Shown piece after piece: positions 39,430 to 51,700 of a DNA stretch of 64,000 nucleotides. Position numbers and translations under genes: made by a program. The DNA is taken from contig OY756973.1 of the NCBI GenBank assembly GCA_963580455.1, positions 610,001 to 674,000 of the forward strand, read 5' to 3'. This DNA is from Euonymus europaeus. Lineage: Eukaryota; Streptophyta; Magnoliopsida; Celastrales; Celastraceae. Position 1 is the stretch's first letter, and each line of letters begins with the position of its first letter. The notes beneath the pieces are model-generated. The model had not been told where the DNA came from. It saw only the letters and a list, made by a program, of their open reading frames with translations, and made no database searches.

Positions 39430-39910
39430 CATGCCCTGTTATTAGGGGCTGATTTTAATCTTCTTTCTAATAGCACAGAGAGTGCTGGAGGTGGAAGCAT
39501 TCGAGAAATCCCTTGCCTCCACAGGAATTCCGTTCTTTTATTCAGCAAGCTGGTCGGGCATAGTTAGAATGGCAGTACTTTTACTTTGTGTAATGGGCAT
39601 CAACGAATTTGGCAAAGGTTGGTTGGATAGGCTTTTGGTGAATGGTGATTTCCCGACTTCCTTGCCTGCTGTCAAAGTGGATCATCAGGAACTCCATTCT
39701 TTTGTTGCTCAGAATTTATTGGTCTATTCCAGCTAGAAGCTTTCCTCTTATTGTGTTGCATTCTAAGTCTAAGTTGAAACTTTTGAGAACTGACCTTAGA
39801 ACTTGGAATTGGCCGGCGTAGAGCTATTTCCAAAGCAAGGGATGCTATTATTAGATCTGAAGTGGATCTTCAATTGAGTTGGTCTTCCAGGTACTATCGA
39901 TTCTCTTTCT
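39430..39910 (+). mobile_element. L1-like LINE remnant: endonuclease domain
   Basis: In shifting plus-strand frames the DNA encodes LLGADFNLLSNSTESAGGGS near 39441-39500. This is the GDFN-type motif of the apurinic endonuclease of plant L1-like non-LTR retrotransposons. It is followed by RLLVNGDFPTSLPAVKV, the region after the catalytic aspartate, and then LRTDLRTWNW and AISKARDAIIRSEV, linker-like sequence. Stops and frameshifts interrupt it. It is nuclear DNA captured by the mitochondrion and inactive. It pairs with the reverse-transcriptase remnant 1 kb downstream. Confidence 0.7.
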
Positions 39911-40579
39911 CAGGCTCAGAATGATCTTTTCTTTCTACTGCCTTAAGGAGGCGAGCGGAGTGAGTAAGGTAAGGGTGGTCCACGATCAGGGCACCCGCTA
40001 CCATTGCATTCTTTAATTAGACTCATTGCGATGGCTTGAAGCGGGATTTCCCCTAAAGGAAAGAAGAAGACGGACAAGCGATTTGGCGGCCCACCGGATA
40101 ATAAAAATAGGTTGGTACAGCTATAAAGTCAGAAGCGATAAGCAGAAAGAACGTAGAATTGCTTGCTAGTACGTTAGGATTTCTTTCTGATGAGCTCTTT
40201 CTCATATCGATCGTAGTGGGAGAGAAGGATAGAGTTATGTGGAATCGGGTGGGTGAGATTAAAGGGACGAATCGGGCACCTGTCTCCTCTTTCAAGTCAA
40301 GACTTCACCTCATTTTCTCAACTTTCTGGTTATGAATTTATGTCCGGATAGTGAAAGCAAGCAGAAGGAGAAAGCTATAAATGCAATAAATGGAAGAAAT
40401 GCAGAGATTGGATTGGTGCGATGCATACGAGGATCAGCCCCTGAAGGAGGCTATCACTTTGCTTCACACAAGGCAAGACATGTTTAGGCAAAAAGCATCT
40501 CAAAGAAAGTAACTCAAGTAGTAGTGATCTGACTTAGCACTTCTATCTTAAGCGATCGCCTTAGTACCGGAAAGATGAA

Positions 40580-40734
40580 AATAAAAAAATGAATTCAAAG
40601 AGGGGCAAGTGGCGCTAGTAAAGCCATTCCTTAATAATGTAGTGAATCTGCCTATAAGTATGCCCTGGATCAAGCGCAAGCGGGCTTGATTTCATTAGTC
40701 AAGTAGCTTTCTTCTTTGAATTCATTTTTTTATT
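40580..40734. repeat. Foldback element with 21-bp perfect terminal inverted repeats
   Basis: The left arm at 40580-40600 (AATAAAAAAATGAATTCAAAG) and the right arm at 40714-40734 are exact reverse complements, separated by 113 bp. The inner part has no ORF. The size and structure are like a MITE, but I see no clear target-site duplication. It lies between the two LINE remnants, so it may have inserted into that element or may be a spacer hairpin. Confidence 0.7.
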
Positions 40735-40879
40735 GGGCTGGGCTTATTGCCCGAGGAAGAAGGTGGATCGGTGAAAGCAAAGCAGAAAAGGTATGCACAA
40801 GGGACATCATCCATTAGCATTAGAAAGAAGAATTCTAAACTTTTACACGGATGAGAATAGTTTGTTTTGTCTTTGAAAG

Positions 40880-41490
40880 CTTCCTTCTAAAGAAAGATTA
40901 AGCCATGCATGCTTATGTCTGCTTGTATAAAGAATTGTTGGTATTCCATCTCTGGGCAGCTGAATGCTTTTGTCAAGTCTGAAAGGCCACCGGAGGGACA
41001 CTGAAGCAGCAGCCTTTCTCCAGCTTTCTTTATTATAGCTCAGGATGTTCTTTCCAGGAATCTGAACTTTTCAAATTGAGAGGGGCTTGATTCTACCTTT
41101 TAGAGTATCTCACACCAACTCTTACATCTCTCATTTACTTTACTATATGCTTGCTGATGATATCTTGGTTTTCACTAATGGAACGGATCAAAGAAATCCT
41201 TGCATCAGGTTATGAAGCTCTTTTCAGCTTATGAATTTTCTTCAGGGCACAGAAAGAACAAGGCAAAGAGTTGCTTTATATCTGCGGATAAGACTTCTCC
41301 AGGTTCTGAAATAATTGCTTCTTGGACTAGATTTTTTCCCAAACAGCTTCCTGTCAAATATTTTTTTGCTCCGGGGAAGGAAGAATCTTGCTTATTTCCA
41401 AGAGCTTATGTCTTCTATTACTAGCAGGATTGAGGGATGGCAATCCAGACTTCTGGCGGTAGGTAATATTACCTCTAGCTAAGGTAGTTA
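40880..41490 (+). mobile_element. L1-like LINE remnant: reverse transcriptase domain
   Basis: In changing frames I read CWYSISGQLNAFVKSER, the motif before the GLRQGDPLSP box, and a damaged form of that box. Next is YMLADDILVFTNGTDQ at about 41144-41190, with the catalytic ADD, then HQVMKLFSAYEFSSG and KAKSCFISADK, and LMSSITSRIEGWQSRLL near 41404-41455. This order is typical of plant L1-clade elements. At least two frameshifts and several stops make it inactive. Together with the endonuclease remnant it shows that a nuclear LINE entered the mitochondrial genome. Confidence 0.85.
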
Positions 41491-44400
41491 AGAAGATTGA
41501 GGAACACGTGGTAAATGTAGCTAGCCGAAGCGAAGCAATATACCTATATATAGGGCGGCATCTTCCTACCATTATCTATGTCTTTTCATAGTCCTCTGAG
41601 GTAAGTGAAAAGCTAAGTCTAAGGTGAACGATTCGAGTTATACTGAAATAATATATATAGTATAGACTGCCCCTTATCTTCCTGGAGAGAGGAACCAAGC
41701 GTAGAACTTATTGGAATCCTTGAAATCCAGTTGGGCTTTAGCTTGTCTCATGAAATGGTTCTTCTCGATAATCCATTTATTGTAGGTTAGATTCAGACTC
41801 GAGCTCTTAGGCTTCTTCAAGGAAGTCGAAAGCGTCACTATCTCTCAAGCAAGACAGCAAGCCAAGCCAAGCCCTATCTAAGTAAAGCAAGGAAAGCCCC
41901 TGCTTATCCCCTGTGACCCCTGGAGCAAAAACAACTCCTTTTGCCCCTAAAAGAGCAAGGCCAAGTCGCTTACCCTTTCGAGACAACAACCCCACACCGT
42001 AACAGAACGAAGTCAGACTTTCAGGGCAAGAATAAGAGGTAGTTCTAAGGACTTCACGAAGAAGGCAAGGACATCAAGAAGAGAGGAAACGGATTCCCCT
42101 AGATAGGCATAGCAGCTGTAGATGTTAGGTCTTCTTGACAGTAGGAGATAGAGAGGGAAAGCCTTTGTAGAACTTCCAATCAATGATTCACTTTCGTTTC
42201 GTGCGCCTACCCCCTGATTTACCATGGCTACCTCAACTCCCCAATTTTCGCCCCACTCCGAAAGAAGGTGCGGCCCAGCCCATTAATGTCCGAAAGGTGG
42301 CTGATCTGATTGACCATTCTTCAAGATCTTGGAAGGAAAACCTGATTGTTAGCCTATTTTAGCCCTCAAGTGCTGAGGCTTTTTTTGGTACCTATATTCA
42401 CGCCGCAGATAAAAGAATTTTGCTCCCAGACAGTCAGGGATCTTTGGAATAAGCCCGTTTACTAAGAAGTCGAAGTTCACATGCCCAGCAACGGATCTCA
42501 AACAAACCGTGGCTGACAACGGGGGTATCTTTCCAAGAAAGAAAGTATGGCTACACTTCCGTAGGAAGTAAGAACTGGTGGAAGTGAGCGAACTACTTCT
42601 CCAGAAGGGGCCTATCCTAAGAAAAGAATATTTGATTCAATCTAAACCTGGATCTACCTAGTTTTCTCGGGACGCTGCATAAGGGCTCAACAATTCGCCG
42701 CCAGCTACTCAACATATTCGTATCTGGGTTTTTCCACTACTCGGAGCTTTTCAGCATTAGAGAATTGATACCGCTTACCGAAGGTCCCTATCTTGGTCCA
42801 TGGTGAGCAACTTTGGGTCCGTCCATAGCACTTCCATCCATCCCTCTAACGATCGGCATCAGAATCGGCCTGTCCGTTCAGTTCAGTCCACATCCTCCCC
42901 TTCCTCCATAGGGCAGGAAACTCCCTTGACTTCTTGAAATAGGAACTCGAACTCATTGACCTAAGACTGTTCATTGAACTCGTTCTGCTTCATCGACGAA
43001 AGTATGCTAGGGGTTGTTGCTTAGTCACGAGAGCTCTGCTGCCCATGCCCGAAAAGCAAGCATTCCACTCTTGACTCCGGAAAATGCTTTCTTTGGAAAA
43101 AAATCTTCCTTGAGTCTGATTTCGAGGCTGTGCATAACTCCTGTGTTGCGGCCTCTACTACGGCCACCATGAGCCATGTTTGCATTTGATGAGCCTGACT
43201 AGTAGCAGCAACCGGGTTATGTCTGTGCTGTGACCTTATGAACCGTGTCAGAATGAGCATCAAATCAACCAAAAGTTCTCAGCTTCTTTCTTAAGTGCTT
43301 CAGTTCGACGTGATCTATCACAGACGGTTTTGAATCATACTCTTCCCCTACTTTCCACGCATCATGAGCGGATTCACCTTTCTCCCTCTGCAACTCCAGC
43401 CAAATTGTTCGGGGATGACGCCGTTTGCAAATCACAAAGAAGACAACTCGTCGATCTTCGTCTAGCTCCCTGACTACTTACTAATAAAGGGAAAGAAGAA
43501 ATGGGTAGAGCAACATTCTGCACTGCCCGGCAAAACGTGATAATTCATGATTCCCAGCCAATTAGTCATCTGAATCTTAGAATGTGCTAATGGTTGGGGA
43601 CCCGCCCAAGCTTTCTCGATCAATAGAGCTGTCAAATTTCCCCTCTCCCCGATCCATGCTGTCTTTCGAATCCCTTCATCCGACCCCGTAGTGAGGAGTC
43701 TGCATTTCAGAACCTGCAGCTATCTCCAAACCAAGCCCTCGAAAGAATCTAGTGATTACGGGATCCTCCAGTGGGGAAGGTAAAATTTACTTGCCCTACT
43801 GATTTAAGGGGAGGGGAATCCATCTTATTAGCACTTAGAATCGATGATTTCGCGCACCCACCCTTCATTCATGAAGCAGATCGCCGGAAAGGCTTATGAT
43901 TTTGAAGGATCACCTAGAGAGAATTATGATCTCTCCCTCACCCACAGCAATGGCTATCCCCGTTATCACCTGAATCCTACTTCTTCCACGGAAAATGGGA
44001 AATGTCGAATTCGGAAGGCGGGGTGGTAAACGGAATGAAGTACATAGAGCCTCATGATAGTCCTTATCCGTGTGTACCGGTCCCACCTTCGCAGCACAAA
44101 ATTCCCTTTTCCTCTGGGGTACAGTAAGATTCGAGCAAGATGGAGCCGAAATCCTTTGTATTGGCTTTGGGCCATAAATGCGGTAGAGAAGGGTTGCCCC
44201 CGAACCTTCAGCATGCGCAAACCTGTTTGCACTCCTCTTGCGGAACGAGAAAAAACTTAAACTATTAATGCGGATGGAAATGGCATGGAAGCGAACGAAC
44301 TAGGAAAGCAGCATGGAGGCCTGAAGTTGAGCCACTGGTGGAATTGGCTTCCCTTTCACTCGATATGGCTCACAAACACGACCCCGCGTGAATCACACGA

Positions 44401-45660
44401 ATTGGCCCGAGAGATTGGATAATGGTCGGGGACCCTTCCAGAAGGAAGATTACAGGACTATCGCCTCATTTGGGAGAGCAGTCGGAAAGACCGGAGCTGC
44501 CTTACACAGATATAGGAGAGGGGTTCGAGGCGCGAGACCGGTCGCCTCACCTCGCCGCCCCTTATTAGTAAATTCCTTTGCGATCATCGAACTCGAACTA
44601 TTAGACCGGTGCAGATAAAGTAAAATACCCGGCAAACTCCGACAAAAGAGTATGCTATTTGAAAGAGTTTAAATTTCAGGAGCAGAGCCTTTTTCATCCC
44701 AAATTCCTCGATTCCCTCACTCGCTAGCAAGCAAAGCAAATGGGATTCAGATTCCCTTTAGGCTATTAATGAGGAAAGTGCCAAGAACAGGAATACCTGA
44801 TTTAAGAGAGAAAGTTCCTCGCCGCTGGAAAGGAAGATGTTATTAGCTTATGAAGAAGATAAAACAATTGCTCTCCCCTTCTTTCTTCATTTGAAAGGGA
44901 ACCGGCCTTTGGTTTTGGGGAAGGCTTTGGCACCGGAACTCTCGATTGGCACCAGAGAACCGCTTTGCTTCACACCCTCTTGTCTTGGGACCTCGACCTT
45001 CGATTGTCGATTGGCTTGGTACTTTGACCCTTGGCTAGTTCACTGAGCTATATCAGGGACTTAGCCTTCGACTGTTGCCAACTCGGGGGGGGGGTTGAAC
45101 CCGAGAACTTCTGTTCTGAGTGAGAAGTGGAAACCTCTTGGTTAGAGGGATAGGAGAGCGAGAAGCGAAAAAAGAAAAGCAGGTTTTAGATACTAAAGAG
45201 ACTAACGTCCGAGACTTGAAACTAGCAACCATTTACGAGCCTTTAAAGCCGGAAAAAAAGGATCTTAATCAAACCAAGCTGCTGATTCAAGCGCAGCGCA
45301 TCCCATGCCTCCACCGAGAAATGTACCCGTGCCAATACTCTCCAAGCAATCTGAAGACGCGTTCTCAAAGTATTCAAGTAGAGTGAGGATCAGCGAGCAA
45401 CGGCGGTGTACAACTCGAAGAGAAAGAAGTGCCTCGTTTACCGCTTGGTCTCGTTAGCTAAAAAAAGACAAAGACCAGGCTTTCTTTGAAAAAGGAAAAA
45501 TAGACTCAAAGGAGTGAGTAAGACAAAGGAATAGAAGAATCTACGCGCAAGTGCGCAAATTTTGTGTTTGAAGCTATTGAGAGCTACAATCCGATCTTTC
45601 ATTTGACTACTACTTACCTTACTACATGGGCCGATATAGGCCCATTCAATTCGCCACATT
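41491..45660. other. Gene-poor stretch, no recognised gene
   Basis: Only frames under 100 codons occur, such as 43021-43272 (-), 43966-44232 (-) and 44388-44618 (+), and none has a recognised motif. A run of G near 45085-45095 followed by TTGAACCCGAG looks faintly like a tRNA T-arm on the minus strand, but no cloverleaf can be built. Confidence 0.5.
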
Positions 45661-45734
45661 CAAGGTGACAGGATTCGAACCTATGGCCCTCTGTACCCAA
45701 AACAGATGCGCTGACCAGACTGCGCTACACCTCG
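45661..45734 (-). tRNA. trnP-UGG: tRNA-Pro (UGG)
   Basis: The 74-nt minus-strand sequence starts CGAGGTGTAGCGCAG, has the anticodon loop TTTTGGG (anticodon UGG), a T-arm with GGTTCGAATCC, and ends CACCTTG. The acceptor stem pairs through a G-U and an A-U near its end. It is the native mitochondrial type and completes the trnS-trnF-trnP cluster. Confidence 0.97.
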
Positions 45735-45964
45735 TCTCACCCCTCCCCGGATCCACCCGATCGATGAACACTTGAACCGAACTCGCCCATCCTTTTTGGC
45801 ACAGGGACGCGAGAACCAATCCGAGTAATCAACCGCTTTTTTTAGAAAATCTGCCTCCAGCAAGGCCAAAAAGCCGTATAGCGCTCATCTTTTTTTTTTT
45901 TGCTTCCTCTTTCATTTAAAAATCCGGCTCGCTCCCGGCTACGTGTCCTTTGGACCCTTCGCCC

Positions 45965-46037
45965 GCTTAGAAGTGGATTCGAACCACTGACACAAGGATT
46001 TTCAGTCCTTTGCTCTAACCAGCTGAGCTACCTGAAC
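45965..46037 (-). tRNA. trnF-GAA: tRNA-Phe (GAA)
   Basis: The 73-nt minus-strand sequence starts GTTCAGGTAGCTCAGC, has the anticodon stem-loop GGACTGAAAATCC (GAA) and ends CCACTTCTAAGC. The acceptor stem has a C-A mismatch at positions 4 and 69. In angiosperm mitochondria this C is edited to U in the precursor to restore pairing, which is needed for maturation. It lies 230 bp upstream of trnP on the same strand. Confidence 0.97.
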
Positions 46038-46098
46038 AACTTTCCTAAAGTCTGTTTTCTTCATCGAATAGCGCCCTACCTTACCACTTGACTAGTAA

Positions 46099-46133
46099 GG
46101 GAAAAGCCCTTTATACTAATAAAATGGGGCTTT
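46099..46133. repeat. Dispersed hairpin repeat in the trnS-trnF spacer
   Basis: A 26-bp block is identical to 59863-59888, and the likeness continues through TGGGGCTTT with one A gap. The element itself folds: AAAGCCC pairs with GGGCTTT around a TTATACTAATAAAA-type loop. It may be a processing or recombination signal, or a mobile hairpin. Confidence 0.8.
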
Positions 46134-46396
46134 TTTCGCTTGTTCGTCAAGCTTTCGAGCAGCTCTCTTTCAACTGCCGCCTAATCTCCCAACATGCTAA
46201 AGAACCGAGAGCCGTCAAGGGACTGGACGGCCGGAGGGAGCTTGCAACTAGAAAGAAGATAGGCCGGTCAAACAAAAAGAACGCGCAACGGGCTCTCCGC
46301 TCCTAGTCACTAAGTAGTGCTATTCTGTCCTCCGGGGGACTCCACCAAGAGGTTCTTTCTCTCACGTTATTTCGCCCGCCCGTTCCACTTCCGTGC

Positions 46397-46484
46397 CGGA
46401 GGAAATGGGATTCGAACCCATGATACAATCTTCTTGTATGTCGATTTAGCAAACCAATGCCTTAAGCCACTCAGCCATCCCTCC
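46397..46484 (-). tRNA. trnS-GCU: tRNA-Ser (GCU)
   Basis: The 88-nt class II tRNA begins GGAGGGATGGCTGAGTGG, has TTTGCTAA (anticodon GCU), a long variable arm (ATACAAG...TTGTAT) and a T-arm GGTTCGAATCC, and ends TTCCTCCG. It is the native mitochondrial form and the first gene of the trnS-trnF-trnP cluster. Confidence 0.97.
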
Positions 46485-48439
46485 AAGTTGTTGATCGGAA
46501 TTGGATGTGCGGTTGCTTTCCCGAAGGGCTATCTGATCCGATCCACTTCGTAAGCCGTAGCGCGCTAGCGCGCGTACTCTTCCTCTATCTATGAACGAGA
46601 CTCTATAAAAATCTGCCACTCGTTGGGCGACGCCTTCCTTTCTATGAAGACCACACTGAATGATGAACTTTGCCAGTCTTCGCCTCCAGGCGAGAAGACA
46701 GGGTCAAGCCCTTACCCATCTAAATGGAATTCATATCTCCTTCGTCTGGTCGAGAGGGAGACTGTGACTCTTCTATTACATTACATTACGGAGAAGTCCA
46801 TTCTCGTCATGATCGATCCACGTCCTCTTTCTAAATGGGGGTGCCCGGAGAACCTTAGCTTACAAAGCTAGCTTAGTAAGGCGAAGGCATTTTTTTAGAT
46901 TGCACGAGCTAGCCAGCCGTTTTCTTGCTTCCACCTTACTCGGGGCTATCTGATCTTTCTTTACAAACCAATTACTGGGGCTGATCTATCATACTTCATT
47001 GATCGAGTAGTTGGCTCAACAAATACAGGAATGGAAGTGATGGCGCTACTCCTTCTTTCTTTGTGGCTCGTTCGAAGCATTCTTTCGGGCACTGCCATAG
47101 AAGTCCTCCACTGCTACCTTGACTGAGGCTGGACTTATCTGATTGTCTGATTCAGCTAGTCTTTTTTTGCTATTTCGATATCGCTCTTCCTTCTCCTCTC
47201 CAGCAGGAGTAAAAAATAGTTGACGTGACATCGACCAGAATCATTGATGTGCATCTAACTGAAAGCGATCATGCTCAACCTCCTCGATTACAGTCAACTG
47301 GGAACTCATCGATGAATAGGGCATACGGCGTGACAATCCGTTGATATACTCGGTTTACGACGCTCTCACATACATTTCCCTTGGTATACCTCTACAAAGA
47401 GATTAGAGAAAGAGAATCATTTCACTGATAGCAATGAGAGTCACTCTACCTGGACTTCCCAATCAAAGACGGACAACGGCTACCAATATGACAGTGCAAG
47501 AGTGGAACTCGTATACTCCACTTCTTGTTAGTTAAGTAGAGAAGGCTACCGGCCCTGCCATCTTCATCTTGCTTTATAGACCGACCGCTGGAACTGATCT
47601 TTCTTATGTCATATTGCCGGGTCGGCTACCTCATCTCTCAACTCACGGAATCTTCTTATACGTTGATACACGAGTTGGACAAAGAGAGGCAGGCAGGAAC
47701 GAGACCTTGTGGGATGAATCCTTCTTCCTATTGCTATTGCTTTGGTCCGGAGATGGCTTGTGACTCGGGTACGCTGCTACGATGTGGCAAGATGAAACTG
47801 ACCCTGCTCAACTGTCGATCGACGTGACAATCATGCCTGCTTGACAAAGGTCTCCCAATAAACGAAGAAAAAGGATTGCTGGTGACACGAAAGCTGTGCT
47901 CGACGCTCTCGTTACTATTCTATTCCACTGCGCTAAGTTGTCTTTCCCTTGCTGGCATATTTTGTCCTTTGGAACCTTTAATTTAAGTGTCCTTCGGACC
48001 TTTAAAAGTTTTTGAGAGAGAGTTGGGGAGAGAGAGAGTGCTTTAGGCCTACGTCTAGCTTTAGTCCTGTCTCGGTCGGTAGGCAAGTAAAGTTGGTAAG
48101 TCAATCAGTTCAGTGCAAGTGGCTCGTAGATGAAACCTTCCTTCCTCCTTCAATCCCAACAACCTAAATAGGGCGGCTTTCTACTTTATGTTTTAAACTA
48201 CCTCTAAACTATCTATTTCATATCCTCCCTGTCAGCTAACAATTTCCTTTCACCACTGCTAAAAGCTAACCAGGGAAGAAGGAAGAGATTTGACCTTAAA
48301 AAGCTTGGGGCTTTCAAGCACTTATTGATCGATGAATAGAATGCTGGCCGCCTACTTGAATGTCCCAATACCTTAAAAAATGTTTGAATTATCTAATGGT
48401 CTTTAGGGGAGGCATCAAAGAGGATCTCAACCAGCTTTA
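46485..48439. other. Spacer upstream of trnS-GCU, no recognised gene
   Basis: Small frames such as 46623-46871 (+), 47606-47827 (+) and 47808-48104 (-) have no recognised motif. The 30-bp block at 46925-46954 is shared with 55439-55468 in inverted orientation. GCTAGCGCGC near 46563-46575 is a short palindrome. Confidence 0.5.
46925..46954. repeat. 30-bp repeat, inverted copy at 55439-55468
   Basis: The two 30-mers are exact reverse complements, with core CCACCTTACTCGGGGCTATC. The distant copy sits 9 bp past the end of the rrn18 3' fragment. Recombination across such a pair would invert the 8.5 kb between them. Confidence 0.85.
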
Positions 48440-48723
48440 AGGATCCCAATAAGGTGTGGGTTTCCTTGACCAGGTCGGGTATATCTCGCCTCCTTCCCGC
48501 TTTCCATCGGAGGATGATGATGGAGGGAGTGAATCGAGCTGAAAAGCTCGTGCAGCTCTATTATTGTTTCAATCTACAAAGTGTTGTTGGTCGTAGAAGG
48601 AGGTTGGACTTGTCGACTATCGATCCGCATGGAATGCGATACCATGCCTTGTCACAAAAGCCTATTCCCTGCTCATTAATGATCACGCCTTCTGTTCAAT
48701 GGCTTCCCTCTTTACTTTACTAA
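48440..48723 (+). pseudogene. Mitovirus-like RNA-dependent RNA polymerase fragment
   Basis: The frame reads VWVSLTRSG, then RLLPAFHRRMM and RAEKLVQLYYCFNL. This resembles the N-terminal part of the polymerase of mitoviruses, RNA elements that replicate in mitochondria and of which DNA copies occur in many plant mitochondrial genomes. The open frame starts earlier, near 48439, and closes with a stop at 48721-48723. The catalytic GDD region is not visible here or within the next kilobase, so only a small piece remains and it cannot act as a polymerase. The identification rests on motif likeness alone. Confidence 0.5.
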
Positions 48724-51700
48724 GTGGCTTCTATGGCATACATATAAAAATTTTCATGAAGCTTATCGAGGGTAGCGTATGATCTTTCATCTGGGCGGGA
48801 TTCTCATATAAAGAGAAGCTTCAATCCGGAGACGCTTATGCGATCTTATCACAGTGGTGTATGAAGGGATACCTTCAAAGAAGCTTATGATGGCTTATGG
48901 CTCCTTGAGATGCTGGCTCCGATCACATAAGCTTATGATCGAACCCTTTTCTATAGAAAGAAAGTGAGTGAGCCCAGCCCATGATTAAGTTTGGAATATA
49001 AGGCCACTACCCAAGGCACCAAAAGCAAGAAGGCTCAAGCCGGAAATGGCAGAATCCGTGCGTGAGAACAGATGAGGAAGGTCGAAAGCGGATCAGGAAG
49101 CCCCCGCCCGCTATGCTCGGATCAAGGTAATTGGGCTCGGTAAAGGCAAGCCCGCCTCCAGTAAGTGAACAACTTAAAAAAAATTACTTCGGCAGCAGCA
49201 GCAAGCCCTCGTTTAAGAAGAGTTATACTTGACCCTCGCTAAAGAAGACCTACTATAAGGCTACGTCTGACTCATTACCTGACGTCGTGGTCTTATCAAT
49301 TGGTGGTTTTGTTCCCGTTCCTGCTCTTGTTGTTGACAAAGAAGCGTAGGTCTCAGTCAGGTGGTGCACCAGTTTCGTATACATACGCCCTGGTTGGTAA
49401 GATGATGAGATCGACACACTATATGCGATCTACGTTCATAGGTTCTACCTTGAAGCTCTTCTCAGTGCTCGTACGGCATGTTTTCATTAAGTAGTTCGCT
49501 GGGCGCATAGTTAATAATGAAAGGATCTTCCCTTCTATGCGATGTGCCGCCGATCTCGATCTGCTAGTTCCACCATATTTTCATTGATCCTCAGCCGAGG
49601 AGGAGAGAAAGCATTCGTACGGCGGAAAATCTTGTATAGAAGTCAAAGGCAAAGACAGATGGAAAGCAAGTTCCACGAACTACTCCGATCTTAATTACCG
49701 ATGGGCATTTGCCGAGGATCCAAGCCTTCGCGGGTAAGAAGTAAAATCTTCACTCCGCTCAACTCACTTACGCATTTTGAGTTCATAGCTGGGCTCCGCC
49801 GAAGTCAGGTGAAGTGTGCTTCCCGTGGGTACCACGTTTTCAATCAGAAGACAGCAGGCAAAGCGTCTTTTCTTCAATGGCTGCAGTAGCGCCTATCTCA
49901 TAAGAAGAATACGTAGTGGTTCAGCTCTTCATGGGAATCAAAGAAAGCTTATTAGGCGAGCTGAGGCTCATTGTAGAGGTCAAGTCGTACAGCTGGGCAA
50001 GTACAAGTATAAGTAGAAGTGGGCGTGCTGGTCAAAGTTATGTTTCTTCTTTTCCTACGTAATTTGTAGCTTTCTTTCCAGTGCAAGTTCCCTACCAGCT
50101 CTAATGGCAGTTGCCAATTATCCAGTAAGCAAGGACAAATGAAATCCATCCAGTGGGAGTTTCCGATCAGTTCATTCAATCGAGTTCTAGTCCGTTTTCC
50201 TGCGAGTACATTGGTAAGCGCTTGTTACCGGGCCTGGAGCTTTCTTCTGAAATAGATCTTTAGTCCCTTGCAAGCTTTGAATCAATCTAACTATCCTCGG
50301 GCAACCTTTGATTGAGTAGACCACAGGCGGTCGGATAGAAGCCAGCTAGAACACAATCTTTCTCCTGTCGGATAGAAGCTTTTCAAAGGATTCAGGCACG
50401 ACTCCAATGCTTATGGAACGAACTACTACTTTCATTGAGTTACGGAACTACGACTTGCATTGATCCTTTCTTATGAAATGGATCCGGACGCTTTCGACTG
50501 AGATGTAAAGTCACCTTCGCCTTTGCTTTTCGTATTCTACGCGGCTTTCTCCAACTCTAATCTCAGGTTTTTCCTTCTCTATGAACTCTATAGATTGATT
50601 GATCCACAAAGAGATTGTACCTACTTCAGTAGAAGTTTATCCTGAACCCTATGGCACTTCGTTGCTTGCTCCAGTGAGCTACCTATTTAATGAAAGGGAT
50701 ATTATTCTCCTTTTTCAGTGTGTGTACACGCGAAAAGATGAACTCAGACTAATAAAAGGAAACGGAAACTTATCTTCTGTCCCGTGCGTGCAATTTGCCT
50801 TCCATATTACCTGGTGCAACCTAGACCACAGGAGGCTACCAGCCCCCTTCCTAAGGATCTGATCTATCTCGTGGGACTCACTCCGGAAGTATAAACATTG
50901 AAGAGGTAAGGCTCTGCGAGCAAACCCGAGAAAACAAACACATACTAGTTCAACTATGAGGACTTCGAAAGAGTACGTACTACGGGTCAGTACTAAAGGC
51001 TTCGTTAGCCAGTTCTCCTTTGTAAACCCACCAAACCTAGTATCAACACCAGAACATATTAGAAGCTATTCTGAATGTCGCCACCGGACTAATTGAGATA
51101 CCGCCCTATCCTATTAGAATTCCTATGATTAGATCGCCCACGGGCTAAAAGCAACCTTCGCCATCGCCCTAGACTGCTAACAAAGATTCTAACCCTACTG
51201 GATCCTACCCTTCTACTAAACCTGACTTCCCGCTTAAGAAGTACTCGATTCCCGTGCGAGCTTTGAGAATCAGTCTACCCCTCTAGAACACAATCTTTCT
51301 TCTAGTCGAGCTTTCGAAAGCCAATCCTACGTCCGGAATGGAATGGATGTGTAAAGCCAGGTTTCCCCACTCATTTCGCAAAAGAGAAGGTCACTTCGCT
51401 CGCTTTGAGATCCACATCCGTCGAGGCAGCTGAAGCACACTGAGTGGTGTACCTGAACGCTTCTTTCTCAAGTGAGAAAGTGACCCTGACTCGCCATAGG
51501 TAGGGGCAGGCAGTCCCCTTCATTCTATGCTGACGGGTCCACTTTGAGCCCCGTCTCACGGGCTTGCTTTTAAGCTTGAACCGTGCGCGGCACTTCACTT
51601 GCCCAATTCCTACTCAAATTCCACAAGTCAGCCTCCTCCAATGGTAGTTCCCCGTATGCGAAAACAGGCCCGGCCCTTATTTGCTTCTCTTAGCTCGATA

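Noticed and set aside
45075..45110. T-arm-like sequence (GGTTCAACC on the minus strand)
   Set aside because: No acceptor, D or anticodon arms can be built around it.
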